From: Streptomyces albidoflavus
GTDB taxonomy: Bacteria; Actinomycetota; Actinomycetes; Streptomycetales; Streptomycetaceae
Direction: 5' to 3'
DNA length: 64,000 nt
NCBI RefSeq assembly: GCF_000719955.1
Contig: NZ_JOII01000014.1
Location: 80,046-144,045, forward strand
Below the pieces are notes generated by a model. The model had not been told where the DNA came from, made no database searches, and worked only from the letters and a program-made list of their open reading frames with translations. How positions within the stretch are numbered: position 1 is the stretch's first letter; the number at the start of each line of letters is the position of its first letter. Made by a program: the position numbers and the translations under genes. Below, piece by piece: positions 48,711-57,181 of the stretch.

Positions 48711-50308
48711 CGATCCCCCGGCAGCCCGACGAGAAGCCCGCCGTGGTCCTCCTCGTCGACGACAACCCGACCAACCGCTACGTGCTGGGCACCACCCTGC
48801 GCCGCGCCGGCCACCAGGTGGTGGAGGCGGCGGACGGCCAGGAGGGTCTGGCCCGCGCCGCCGACCCCCAGGTCAGGCCCGAGGTCGTGCTGGTGGACGT
48901 ACGGCTGCCGGACATGACCGGTTTCGAGGTGTGCGAGCGGATCAAGGTGGACCCGCGCACCGCCTCCCTGCCGGTCATCCACGTCTCCGCCTCCGCCATC
49001 AGCGCCTCCGACCGGACCCAGGGGCTCAACCGGGGCGCGGACGCCTACCTGACGGAGCCCATCGCCCCCAGCGAACTGCTCGCCACGGTGACCGCGACGC
49101 TGCGCTACACCAGGGCCCGCCGCCGGGCGGAGCTGCTGGCCGACCGGCTGAGCCTGCTCAACCGCACCACGCTGCGGCTGCACTCGGCGCTGTCGGCCGA
49201 GGCGCTGGCGAGGAGTGCCACCGAGGGCGCCGCCGCGGTCCTCGCCTGTCCGGTCGACGTCCTGCTCACCGACCCCGAGGGCCGGACCACCCACTTCGCC
49301 TCGGCCGGTCCGGGCGCCCCGGCCGAGCGGATCGGCTCGCCCCCGCTGCCGCCCGAGCTGTTCGAACGGCACCCGCTGGGCGACGCGGTGGGCGCGGCGG
49401 TCGAGTCCGGCCCGTCCGCCTGGCCGATACCGTTCGCCGACGGGGACCAGGAGGCGGAGCGTGCCGTGGCCCTCGCCCGCACCAAGCCGGGCCGGCCCCC
49501 GGCCGCCGTCGTCGTCCCGGCCGCTGCGGTCCCCTCCTCCGCCGACACCGACCTGCTCACCCAGCTGACCCACACCACCGCGCTGGCCCTGGAGGCGCTG
49601 CGCTCCTACGACGAGGAGCACACGCTCGCCCTCAAGCTCCAGCGCAGCTTCCTGCCGGAGGCGCTGCCGAGCCCGGCCGACGTGGAACTGGCCGTGCGGT
49701 ACGCCCCGGCGAGCCGGCACGCCGAGATCGGCGGGGACTTCTACGAGGCGGTGCAGACGCCCGAGGGCCTGGTGCTGGCCGTCGGCGACGTCGCCGGGCA
49801 CTCGCTGGAGGCCGCCATGGTGATGGGCCAGGTGCGGCACGCGCTGCGCGCGTACGCGCTGGACGGGCACCGGCCGGACGGGATACAGACGCGGCTGGAG
49901 AAGGTCCTGGCGGTCAACAGCCCGGTCCGCGCCGCCACGCTCTGCATCGTCCAGGTCGACCGGGTCGCCGGAGTCCTGCGGATCTCCAACGCGGGCCACA
50001 TACCGCCGGTCGTCCGCAGCCCCGACGGCACCACCACGCTGCTGCACGACCACGGCCCGCTGCTCGGCCTGGACCTGCCGCACCCGCCGCCGGCCGAGGT
50101 GCCGCTGCTGCCCGGCACCGAGGTGGTCCTGGTGACCGACGGGCTGATCGAGCGGCGCGGCGTCGACCTGGACGAGGCGCTGGAGGCCCTGCGCGCGGCG
50201 GTGGCCTCCGGCCCCGTGGCGCCGGGCGCCATGTGCGACGCGCTGCTGGCGGCGTTCCCGCCGGACGGCGAGGACGACGTGGCGATCCTGGCGGCGCGGC
50301 TGCGGTAA
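48707..50308 (+). CDS. Response regulator with GAF-like middle and SpoIIE-type PP2C phosphatase
   Basis: A 533-aa output protein. The receiver (1-130) has VDDNPTNR, Asp64 in VLVDVRLPD, and TEPI where the conserved Lys-Pro is expected, so Glu117 replaces the Lys. A GAF-like region follows (150-300). The C-terminal PP2C (about 330-530) has EIGGDFYEA, AVGDVAGHSLEAAMVMGQ, LVTDGLIERRG and DDVAIL, i.e. complete metal sites. By analogy with RsbU/RsbP it would dephosphorylate an anti-sigma-factor antagonist elsewhere in the genome. Confidence 0.92.
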   Translation: MTIPRQPDEKPAVVLLVDDNPTNRYVLGTTLRRAGHQVVEAADGQEGLARAADPQVRPEVVLVDVRLPDMTGFEVCERIKVDPRTASLPVIHVSASAISASDRTQGLNRGADAYLTEPIAPSELLATVTATLRYTRARRRAELLADRLSLLNRTTLRLHSALSAEALARSATEGAAAVLACPVDVLLTDPEGRTTHFASAGPGAPAERIGSPPLPPELFERHPLGDAVGAAVESGPSAWPIPFADGDQEAERAVALARTKPGRPPAAVVVPAAAVPSSADTDLLTQLTHTTALALEALRSYDEEHTLALKLQRSFLPEALPSPADVELAVRYAPASRHAEIGGDFYEAVQTPEGLVLAVGDVAGHSLEAAMVMGQVRHALRAYALDGHRPDGIQTRLEKVLAVNSPVRAATLCIVQVDRVAGVLRISNAGHIPPVVRSPDGTTTLLHDHGPLLGLDLPHPPPAEVPLLPGTEVVLVTDGLIERRGVDLDEALEALRAAVASGPVAPGAMCDALLAAFPPDGEDDVAILAARLR

Positions 50309-50356
50309 CCACCGGTGGGGTGAATGGTGTTCCCCCGGCTCGCCCCACCTGGGCGT

Positions 50357-50385
50357 GGCCTGGCCCGGGCCTTCCGTGCCAGGCC
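50357..50385. terminator. Hairpin after the stress operon
   Basis: GGCCTGGC (50357-50364) and GCCAGGCC (50378-50385) with a 13-base loop lie between the operon's last stop and the next start. It may be a terminator or part of the next leader. Confidence 0.45.
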
Positions 50386-50398
50386 GGATAGTCCCCGC

Positions 50399-51628
50399 AT
50401 GACGCCGAACCGATCATCCGACCAGCACTCCGCGCCCGTCCGCTCCCGCGCCGTCCTGACCGTCGCCCTGGCCGTCGCGCTGGCCGGCGGCCTCGCCCCG
50501 GCGGCGAGCGCGGCCCCGCTGCCCGACGGTCTCGGGCCGTGCCTGGGCGCCGGCTGCCCGGGCACCTGGGACGACCCGGGCAACAAGCCGGTGACCGGCC
50601 ACGACAGCAACATCAACGTCTACGTCGGCGGGAACTACCTGGTCCGCGAGGCCGCCGCCGAGGCCGAGGGCAGGATCGTCACGCTCGGCAACTTCGACAT
50701 GGACAAGCGCGACGGCGCCTCCCCGGCCTACCGGGTGGGTGTCACGGGTGGCGGCTCCGACCACCTCGCCGTCGGGGCCAACCTCACCGTCGCCCCCGGC
50801 CAACGCCTCCTCGCCGAGGAGGGCACGGGCAGCGGCGTCGTCCGGTACGGCGGCTCCCTCGACGGCACGGTGCTCCCGGCCACGGTCAACTCCCCCGACG
50901 CCGCCGCCTCTTACGCGGACCTCCGGGGCGACCTCACCGACGCCGGCCGCTGCTACGCCTACACGGGCGACGCACGCCGGGCGGTCACCGGCCAGGCGCT
51001 GCGCGACGGCTCCTCGACCACCTTCGAGGGCGACGGCGCCGCCCCGCTCCAGATCTTCTCGGTCGACGCCGACCTCGTCTCCGGCACCGGCGGCGGCCCC
51101 ACGGACATCTCCTTCACCGGCATCCCCGACGGCGCCACCGTCCTGGTCAACGTCTACGGGGACACCCGCACCCTCGACAGCGACGCGGTCACCCTGCCCG
51201 ACCCCGACCAGCGCCGCCGGCTGCTGTGGAACTTCCCGGACGCCACCGCCCTCACCCTGACCGGCGCCGCCGAGCTGGAGGGCAGCGTCCTGGTCGGCCA
51301 GCCGGCCAGTGTCACCACCCTCTCCCTCTCCGCGGTCAACGGCCGCCTCTACACGGCCGGTTCGCTCACCCACACCTCGGCGGGCGAGTCGGGCGGGCAG
51401 CAACTGCGCGCGTACCCCTTCGACGGCGAGCTCCCCGACTGCTCCGCCTCGTCGCGCCGGGCCGCCGTCCAGGCTGTCGCCCCACGTTCGGCTCCGGAGC
51501 CGCGCCCGTCCCTGCCGGACACCGGCGCCCGGGGCGGCGCGTGGCTGCTCGGCGGGATCGCCGCCGCCCTGCTGGCCGCCGGCACCACCCTCGTGGTGAC
51601 CGCCCGCCGGGCACGGCGCCGGTACTGA
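50399..51628 (+). CDS. Choice-of-anchor A surface protein with LPDTG-type sorting signal
   Basis: A 409-aa secreted protein. Signal peptide about 1-41 (ends ASAAP), then a choice-of-anchor A domain (NINVYVGGNYLV, GRIVTLGNFDMDKR, the central DRRRLLWNFPDA-type block, LEGSVLVGQPASVTTLSLSAVNGRLYTAGSL). LPDTG is at 372-376, followed by a hydrophobic helix and RRARRRY. This is the layout of sortase-anchored proteins, but no sortase gene is in the window. ATG at 50399; an upstream ATG at 50324 gives an unlikely Pro/Arg extension. Confidence 0.87.
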   Translation: MTPNRSSDQHSAPVRSRAVLTVALAVALAGGLAPAASAAPLPDGLGPCLGAGCPGTWDDPGNKPVTGHDSNINVYVGGNYLVREAAAEAEGRIVTLGNFDMDKRDGASPAYRVGVTGGGSDHLAVGANLTVAPGQRLLAEEGTGSGVVRYGGSLDGTVLPATVNSPDAAASYADLRGDLTDAGRCYAYTGDARRAVTGQALRDGSSTTFEGDGAAPLQIFSVDADLVSGTGGGPTDISFTGIPDGATVLVNVYGDTRTLDSDAVTLPDPDQRRRLLWNFPDATALTLTGAAELEGSVLVGQPASVTTLSLSAVNGRLYTAGSLTHTSAGESGGQQLRAYPFDGELPDCSASSRRAAVQAVAPRSAPEPRPSLPDTGARGGAWLLGGIAAALLAAGTTLVVTARRARRRY

Positions 51629-51640
51629 CCCGCGCGGTAC

Positions 51641-52327
51641 TCACCCCACGGGCGTCCCCTGCGTGGTCAGCCGCCCGTCGGCCACCCGCACCACCTGGTC
51701 CGCCCCGGCCAGGTGGTGCGGGTCGTGGGTGACCAGGACGGTGGCGGTCGCGGTGCGGTGGGTGAGTTCGGTGATGAGGTCGAGGACGGCGGCGCCGCGC
51801 TCGCGGTCGAGGGCGCTGGTGGGCTCGTCGACGAGGAGGACCCGCGCGTCGTTCATCAGGGCGCGGGCGATGTTGACGCGCTGGCGTTGGCCGCCGGAGA
51901 GCTGGTGCGGGCGGCGGTCGGCCTGCCCGGCGAGCCCCACGGCGTCGAGGAGTTCGCGGGCGCGTTCGCGGGCGGCGGCCTTGGGGCGGCCGTCGATGCG
52001 GGCCATCACCTGGAGCTGTTCGGCGGCGGTGAGCGAGGGCAAGAGGTTGGGCTGCTGGAAGACGATCCCGATCCGCGAGCGGCGCAGCGCGCTCAGCTCG
52101 CCCCGCCCGAGCCCGGCGGTCTCCCGCCCGGCGACGCGGACGGTGCCGCTGTCCGGCGTGATCAGCGTGGCGGCCACCGCCAGCAGGCTGGACTTGCCGG
52201 AGCCGGACGGCCCGACGACCGCCGTGAGGCTGCCCTCCGGTACGTACAGGCTGACCCGGTCGAGGGCGGTGAGGCGGCTGTCGCCGTCCGGGTAGGTGAG
52301 GGTGACGTCGGTCAGTTCGAGGCTCAT
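51641..52327 (-). CDS. ABC transporter ATP-binding protein (MacB/LolD type), paralogue 2
   Basis: A 228-aa ATPase: Walker A GPSGSGKSS, Q-loop FQQPNLLPSL, signature LSGGQRQRVNIARAL, Walker B VLLVDEPTSALDRE and the switch His in VLVTHDPHH. Its ATG overlaps the permease stop (ATGA). It is clearly related to the ATPase at 16376 but lacks that protein's N-terminal extension. Confidence 0.93.
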   Translation of the reverse strand: MSLELTDVTLTYPDGDSRLTALDRVSLYVPEGSLTAVVGPSGSGKSSLLAVAATLITPDSGTVRVAGRETAGLGRGELSALRRSRIGIVFQQPNLLPSLTAAEQLQVMARIDGRPKAAARERARELLDAVGLAGQADRRPHQLSGGQRQRVNIARALMNDARVLLVDEPTSALDRERGAAVLDLITELTHRTATATVLVTHDPHHLAGADQVVRVADGRLTTQGTPVG

Positions 52328-53412
52328 CGGGCGCTCCCCAGAGCGGTGAGGGGGTCTACGGAGGTGATGCGGCGGACGGAGAGGGCGGCGCCCAGGGCGC
52401 CGAGTGCGATCAGGACGGCGGCCGGGGCGAGCACGGTCCCGGGGGCGAGGGCGAAGGGCACGGCGGAGCCGGAGACCAGGGCGCCGATGCCGGCGGCCAG
52501 GGCGGTGCCGAGCAGGGTTCCGCCGGTGAGCAGGATCAGGGCCTGCCCGAGGGCGTCGGTGAGCAGGCCCCGGGTGGAGGCGCCGAGCGCCTTGAGGACG
52601 GCGATGTCCCCGGCCCGCTGGATGGTCCACACGGTGAAGAACGCGCCGATGACCAGGGCGGAGATGGCGAAGAGGAAGCCCCGCATGAGTTGCAGCGAGC
52701 CGTTCTCGGAGGCGTAGGAGCCGATGGCGGCGAGCGAGTCGCCGGTGGTGACGGTCCGGGTCCCGGCGGCCCGGTCGGCGGCGGGGAGCGCGCCGGGGTC
52801 CGCGTCGACGGCGACGACGGTCGCGGTGGTGGCGGACCGCCCGCCCTCGGCGGCGCCGGGCGCGAGATGCTGCCAGTCGGCGAGATGCGTCCACACCACG
52901 GGCAGGTGGCTGTAGGCGTCGTCGCCCTCGATCACGCGCACGGTGAACTCCCGCCCAGCAACGGCCACTTCTTCTCCCTCGCCGTCGACGCCCAGTTCCT
53001 CGGCGGCCGGCTCGGTCAGGGCGATCTCGCCCTCGCGGACGTCTCCGGGGCCGATCCCGGAGCCGGGCCGCACGCCGAAGGCGGCCACGGAGGCGTGCCG
53101 GTCGCCGGCCGCCGCCCGCACCGAGGCGATGCCGACCGGCTCGGCGGAGCGCACCCCGTCGGCGCGGCCGAGCCGCTGCCACTGCTCCTCGCGGACGACG
53201 GAGGAGGCGTACGACAGCTCTTCGTCCCCGGCCGGGGCGGCGAAGGCGATCCGGTCGGCCGGGAGGCGGGTGACGGCCGAGATGTTCTGCTGCCCGAGCC
53301 CGGCCGTCAGTCCCGACAACAGCCCCACCAGCAGCGTGATGAGCACGATCACGGCCCCCATCAGCGCGAACCGCCCCTTGGCGAATCGCAGGTCCCGCCA
53401 TGCGACGTACAT
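52324..53412 (-). CDS. FtsX-like ABC permease, paralogue 2
   Basis: A 362-aa permease, one N-terminal and three C-terminal helices around an outer domain. WRDLRFAKGRFALMGAV and the ending RRITSVDPLTALGSAR match the permease at 17089 almost word for word. The outer domain is much more divergent, so the two probably handle different partners. No TetR gene is adjacent. ATG at 53412. Confidence 0.9.
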   Translation of the reverse strand: MYVAWRDLRFAKGRFALMGAVIVLITLLVGLLSGLTAGLGQQNISAVTRLPADRIAFAAPAGDEELSYASSVVREEQWQRLGRADGVRSAEPVGIASVRAAAGDRHASVAAFGVRPGSGIGPGDVREGEIALTEPAAEELGVDGEGEEVAVAGREFTVRVIEGDDAYSHLPVVWTHLADWQHLAPGAAEGGRSATTATVVAVDADPGALPAADRAAGTRTVTTGDSLAAIGSYASENGSLQLMRGFLFAISALVIGAFFTVWTIQRAGDIAVLKALGASTRGLLTDALGQALILLTGGTLLGTALAAGIGALVSGSAVPFALAPGTVLAPAAVLIALGALGAALSVRRITSVDPLTALGSAR

Positions 53413-53550
53413 CCCGCCTCACTTCCCTTCTCCGGCCTCGCGGCCACGCGGCTTCCCTGTGGCCTCCACGGTCGCCGCCGGAGGGGGTCGCGGGCATCGC
53501 ACGCGGGATGGCACTCCCGGAGCCGGAGGGCGGAACGGGAACTCCGCCTT

Positions 53551-53577
53551 TCGGTTGACCGGCTTCCGGTTGACCGG
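53551..53577. repeat. Twin copies of CGGTTGACCGG between divergent genes
   Basis: CGGTTGACCGG occurs at 53552-53562 and 53567-53577, 15 bp apart. The second copy extends to the perfect dyad CCGGTTGACCGG. They lie in the 53413-53685 gap between the leftward permease and the rightward membrane protein. They could be operator half-sites, and TTGACC could act as a -35. Confidence 0.45.
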
Positions 53578-53685
53578 ACCGCGGCCACCGCGACCCCGTT
53601 TGTCGGTGGAACACGGCAGAATGAACGGGAGGAACCGAACACAGGCGCGAGTGGGCGCGCCGGGGTGGCGGGAACGGGGGGCAGG

Positions 53686-54756
53686 ATGTCGGGGGAGAAG
53701 GCGCCGGGGCGCGGGTATCGCGTCGCGTTGTCGGTGGGGCTGGCGGTGGTCCTGGCGGGTGTGGGGCTGCTGTTCGTGGTCTGGGGGGCGGTGGCCGAGC
53801 GGGACGCGTACCGGGCGGCGGAGCCCTGCGGGGTTCGGGCGGAGCAGGAGTGCGTGCGGCTGGACCGGGCGACCGTCCGGGGCACCCACGACCAGGCGAT
53901 GGGCCGGGGCGTACGGCACTGGCTCCGCTACACCACGGGTGAACCGTCCTCCGGCGAGGAACGCGTCCGGATGGACGGCACCTCACCGGTCTACGACGCC
54001 GTGCGCGCCGGGGACACCGTCACCCTCGTCCGCTGGCAGGGCGAGGTGGCCTCGGTCCGCCTCGGCGAGGTGGCGCAGGAGACGCACGACTCACCCGCAC
54101 GCGGCTGGCGGATGCCGCTGGCCGTCGCGCAGGTGCTGCTCCTCCCGGGCCTGGCCTTCGTCTGGTGCGCGCTCTGGTACCGGCGCCGCGCGGCCGCGCC
54201 GCCGAGCGAGACGATGGTCTTCCTGCCGCTGACGGTGCTGCTCAGCGGCGCCCTGCTCGGCCCGCTGGGCCTCTTCGGCGCGATGGGCGGCGCGGACGTG
54301 GGTGAGGCGCTGCGCCTCACCGGGCTCTGCGCCCCGCCGGTCGTGGCCTTCTCCGCCCTGGTCGCCTGGTACGTCCGCCGCCGCAGCCGCAAGGCCGCCG
54401 ACACCAGCGACCTCGCCCCCGTCACCCCGCAGGGCCGCCGGGTCCTCGGCGCCCAGGTGCACGGGCAGGTCCCGTACAGCCGCGACGGGTACGGCCTGCT
54501 CATCGTCGGCGACGGCCCGCTCGTCGCCACCCTGGACCCGCACGGCAAGGTGGCCCGCAGCCCCCTCCCGGCGACCCTCACCGTCGAGCGGGTGCGCTCG
54601 ATCGCCTCCTCGGACCCGCGAGGCTGGCTGGAGCGGTACCGGTACGACGGCGTGGTGCTGGTCTGCCGCGACGGCGCCGAGGAGGTACTGATAGGCACCG
54701 CCCGCCGGGACGCGCCGCTGGTGTGGGGGGCGTTGCTGGCGGCGGCCGGGGCCTGA
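53686..54756 (+). CDS. Multi-pass membrane protein with DUF3592-like outer domain
   Basis: A 356-aa protein. A first helix (ALSVGLAVVLAGVGLLFVVWGA) is followed by an outer domain of about 95 residues with the pattern of DUF3592-type proteins (RATVRGTHDQ, LRYTTGEPSSGEERVRMDGTSPVYDAVRAGDTVTLVRWQGEV). Four further helices and a cytoplasmic C-terminal domain (LLIVGDGPLVATLDPHGKVARS...) follow. ATG at 53686. Function unknown; divergent from the ABC pair. Confidence 0.7.
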   Translation: MSGEKAPGRGYRVALSVGLAVVLAGVGLLFVVWGAVAERDAYRAAEPCGVRAEQECVRLDRATVRGTHDQAMGRGVRHWLRYTTGEPSSGEERVRMDGTSPVYDAVRAGDTVTLVRWQGEVASVRLGEVAQETHDSPARGWRMPLAVAQVLLLPGLAFVWCALWYRRRAAAPPSETMVFLPLTVLLSGALLGPLGLFGAMGGADVGEALRLTGLCAPPVVAFSALVAWYVRRRSRKAADTSDLAPVTPQGRRVLGAQVHGQVPYSRDGYGLLIVGDGPLVATLDPHGKVARSPLPATLTVERVRSIASSDPRGWLERYRYDGVVLVCRDGAEEVLIGTARRDAPLVWGALLAAAGA

Positions 54757-54807
54757 CCCGCGCGGGGTACGCGGGGCGGCGGGCAGTGGGAAGGTTCCGC
54801 TTCGCCG

Positions 54808-55662
54808 TCACCGCATGGCTCCGATGGCCCGCACGATCAGCGCCCGTGCGTCCGCCCCGTACACGGCCATGCTCCGCAGCTCCTCGAACGCCCGCAGATA
54901 CAGGGCGATTTCGCTGGGCTGGGTGATGTTCACCTCTGCGGAGAGCAGCTCCACCGAGACGAGGGTGTCGTCGTAGATGTGGAAGGTCTCGTGCGGCCAC
55001 TGGCCGCGCGTCCGCGACGAGGCCGGGATGATGCCGAGCGACACGGCGGGCAGGGCACCCGCTGTGAGCAAGTAGCCGAGCTGAGCCGCCATCGCCTCGT
55101 GATCGCCCATCTGGTAGCCGAGCGCCGCCTCCTCCATGAGGAAGAGGAAGCGGTGCCCGGGCTCGTGGACAACGCGTGAACGTTGCACTCGCGCGGCGGC
55201 GGCCTCGGCACCGTCGTTGACGGGCAGGTCCCGGAAGGCGGCGATGCTCGTGAGGAGACCGGCGGCGTAGCCCTCGGTCTGGAGAAGGCCGGGAATGAGC
55301 GTGGAGGAGTAGACGCGGAAGAGCCCTGTGTCCCGGTAGAACTGCACCCAGCTGTCCTGGAGCTGGCGCATACCGGCCCGCACCTGGTGTCGCCACTCCC
55401 GGTACATGGACTCGGCGTTGAGGGATTGGGCAACCAAGTCCGCGCTCTGGTCGTCGGCGCCGCAAGCCCGGCACCAGGCGGCCACGTCCTTGGCGGAGGG
55501 TGCGGTGCGGGCGTTCTCGATGCGGCTGGTCTTGGCGTGGTGCCACCCGCACGCGGAGGCCAGCTCCGTGACCGTCAGTCCGGCCCCCTTGCGGAGATCA
55601 CGCAGGCGGCCCGCAACGGCTTGGCGGGCCGCCTGTGCGGAGGAGGACGGAGAGATGGGCAT
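54808..55662 (-). CDS. XRE-family regulator with DUF5753 domain, second locus
   Basis: A 284-aa protein. The helix-turn-helix is in GLTVTELASACGWHHAKTSRIENART (about 28-53). The DUF5753 domain follows, with YSSTLIPGLLQTEGYAAGLL and a DDTLVSVELLSAEVNITQPSEIALYLRAFEELRSMAV ending. It lies 24 bases behind the DUF6879 gene and is the third gene of a leftward operon. Unlike the locus at 25.6 kb, no DUF397 gene follows; DUF6879 takes that partner position. Confidence 0.92.
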   Translation of the reverse strand: MPISPSSSAQAARQAVAGRLRDLRKGAGLTVTELASACGWHHAKTSRIENARTAPSAKDVAAWCRACGADDQSADLVAQSLNAESMYREWRHQVRAGMRQLQDSWVQFYRDTGLFRVYSSTLIPGLLQTEGYAAGLLTSIAAFRDLPVNDGAEAAAARVQRSRVVHEPGHRFLFLMEEAALGYQMGDHEAMAAQLGYLLTAGALPAVSLGIIPASSRTRGQWPHETFHIYDDTLVSVELLSAEVNITQPSEIALYLRAFEELRSMAVYGADARALIVRAIGAMR

Positions 55663-55686
55663 GAGCTGGCCGTACCGCGCTTTCTC

Positions 55687-56211
55687 CTAGCGGATCTTGT
55701 ACTGGTCGTGCGGGGTGGCGAGGGCCCACACCGTCTCGAAGGCGTGGCGGCACAGACCGGCTGCCCCCGGATCGTCGGTGATCTCCTCGCCGAGTGACGA
55801 CCCGTCGCCGTCGAAGTGGTTCCAGTGCACCCACCCGCCGTCGAACAGCCAGAAGTCGTTCCCCGGCAGGGCGATGTCCGACGCCTGGCGGCGTGGGAGC
55901 CAGCGGACCTGTTCACCGGCGGCGACGTTGGTGAAGGTGCCGTCGTACAGGAACCGGGTGTACTCGCTCACCGGCTCGGACACGATACGAGCCCGGCGCA
56001 CCTCGGCGCCCCGGCCCACCGTCTCGCTGATCAGATCGAGCCAGGGACGCCACCACGAGGCACGGTCCGCAGGGTCGAGCCGGTGGCCGGCGCGCCAGTC
56101 GGCGAAAGGCCCCTTCTCGTAGTCAACGGCGTACGAGTCCCGCATCTCCAGGTGCACCGCCGTCCGGCAGCGCGCCATCAGGTCATCGAACGTCGGCACG
56201 CGCGACGGCAT
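55687..56211 (-). CDS. DUF6879 family protein
   Basis: A 174-aa protein with the blocks of the DUF6879 family (FDDLMARCRTAVHLEMRDSYAVD, VRRARIVSEPVSEYTRFLYDGTFTNVAAGEQVRWLPRRQASDIALPGNDFWLFDGGWVHWNHFDGDG). Members are found beside XRE-DUF5753 genes in actinomycetes; function unknown. I chose the ATG at 56211, with GGGAGG 6 bases upstream; a GTG at 56214 is also possible. It overlaps the previous gene by 29 bases. Confidence 0.87.
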   Translation of the reverse strand: MPSRVPTFDDLMARCRTAVHLEMRDSYAVDYEKGPFADWRAGHRLDPADRASWWRPWLDLISETVGRGAEVRRARIVSEPVSEYTRFLYDGTFTNVAAGEQVRWLPRRQASDIALPGNDFWLFDGGWVHWNHFDGDGSSLGEEITDDPGAAGLCRHAFETVWALATPHDQYKIR

Positions 56212-56443
56212 CACACGCCTCCCTCACCATGTCGACCATCCGGGCCGGGAAGCGAATGACCGCCTCCCCCTCCGGAATCCCCCTCGCGTGCCCCGGTACT
56301 TCGGTCGCGGCGCACTCCGCCTCCAGTTCCGGGCTCGGCTTCCATCCCTGGAAGACCAGCTCCCGCGCCTCCGGGTCGACCCACACGGTAGGACTCTGCT
56401 TGTCCCCTGTCTCGGGGTCGATTCCGATGAACCGCAACGTCAT
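56183..56443 (-). CDS. Small conserved-looking protein, first gene of the XRE-DUF6879 operon
   Basis: An 86-aa acidic protein (MTLRFIGIDPETGDKQSPTV..., ELVFQGWKPSPELEAECAATEVPGHARGIPEGEAVIRFPARMVDMVREACDAVA). The ATG at 56443 begins the regular coding pattern. Small proteins of this type commonly precede DUF6879 in Streptomyces, and I recognise the pattern but no function. The 56444-56677 gap upstream shows no motif I can name. Confidence 0.75.
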   Translation of the reverse strand: MTLRFIGIDPETGDKQSPTVWVDPEARELVFQGWKPSPELEAECAATEVPGHARGIPEGEAVIRFPARMVDMVREACDAVARADVR

Positions 56444-56677
56444 GGTGGCCTCCGGCCGGACGGTGTGCAGGTGTGTGCGGCAACAGTCATCCCAGCGGGT
56501 GGGACCGTCAAGGCCGTCTCTCGGCCAATCACCCGTTCGCTGGGTCACCGCGCACAGATCTGCACATCGCTGGCCGTGACGCACATCACCTCCGTAGCTT
56601 CCTGTGCAGCGGCTTCCCGAAGCTCCGCCCGTGCGCAGCCGTGAACCGGGGACGGGCACCGAGTACCGGAGGCCGGC

Positions 56678-56881
56678 GTGTGTGTTGCCCACCCCTTCCT
56701 TCCCGCGCCCACGTGTCTCGCCGAGGAGCAGGTGCGCGGAAGCGCCTGTGTCTGGTGCGGCGAGCAGCTCACCACCGGCGCCGTGGTCGACTACGGCGCC
56801 CGCCCGGACCCCGCCGACCCGGGTGTCCGCTGGTATCCCCGGGCCTGCCAGTCGTGTGCGCAGACCCGCTCGTGCTCATGA
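56678..56881 (+). CDS. Small zinc-ribbon-like protein, 67 aa
   Basis: Contains SACVWCGEQLTTGAVVDYG and YPRACQSCAQTRSC, two Cys-x2-Cys pairs about 33 residues apart, a zinc-ribbon layout. The GTG at 56678 has GGAGG 5 bases upstream. Its stop overlaps the next ATG (ATGA). It is divergent from the XRE-DUF6879 operon. Function unknown. Confidence 0.7.
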   Translation: MCVAHPFLPAPTCLAEEQVRGSACVWCGEQLTTGAVVDYGARPDPADPGVRWYPRACQSCAQTRSCS

Positions 56882-57168
56882 CCGGCCGCCGCTGCACGGC
56901 GTGCGGCAGCCAGGAGCACGGTTCCCGCGGCGGCGATCCGTGCGGAGGCGGAGGCCCGATGCCCCTCACCACCCGACCCGAGCCCCCTGTCCCGCCGCTC
57001 TGCCCCGACCGGACGTGCCACAGCGACATCCACGGCCGCCTCTGGAAGGACACGACGCACCTGCGCGACGACCCGGACGCGTGGCGCTGGTACTGCCCGC
57101 GCTGCGGGCGGCACTGGTTGCCGAGCCGGGCCGAGTTCGACCGGCACCGGACCCCTCCGTCCACGTAG
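56878..57168 (+). CDS. Small Cys-rich protein, 96 aa
   Basis: Two Cys clusters: RRCTACGSQEHG near the N-terminus and LCPDRTCHSDIHG plus WYCPRCGRHWLPSRAEFDRH near the C-terminus; the last resembles a single zinc finger. The ATG at 56878 overlaps the upstream stop. An ATG at 56959 would remove the first cluster. Second of three small Cys-rich genes in a row. Confidence 0.65.
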   Translation: MTGRRCTACGSQEHGSRGGDPCGGGGPMPLTTRPEPPVPPLCPDRTCHSDIHGRLWKDTTHLRDDPDAWRWYCPRCGRHWLPSRAEFDRHRTPPST

Positions 57169-57181
57169 CGGGAGGAAACCC

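Noticed and set aside
51641..53986. Single 781-codon leftward frame covering both ABC genes
   Set aside because: Only its last 228 codons are the real ATPase; the upstream part is the permease gene read in the wrong frame. The ATGA overlap at 52324-52327 gives the true start.
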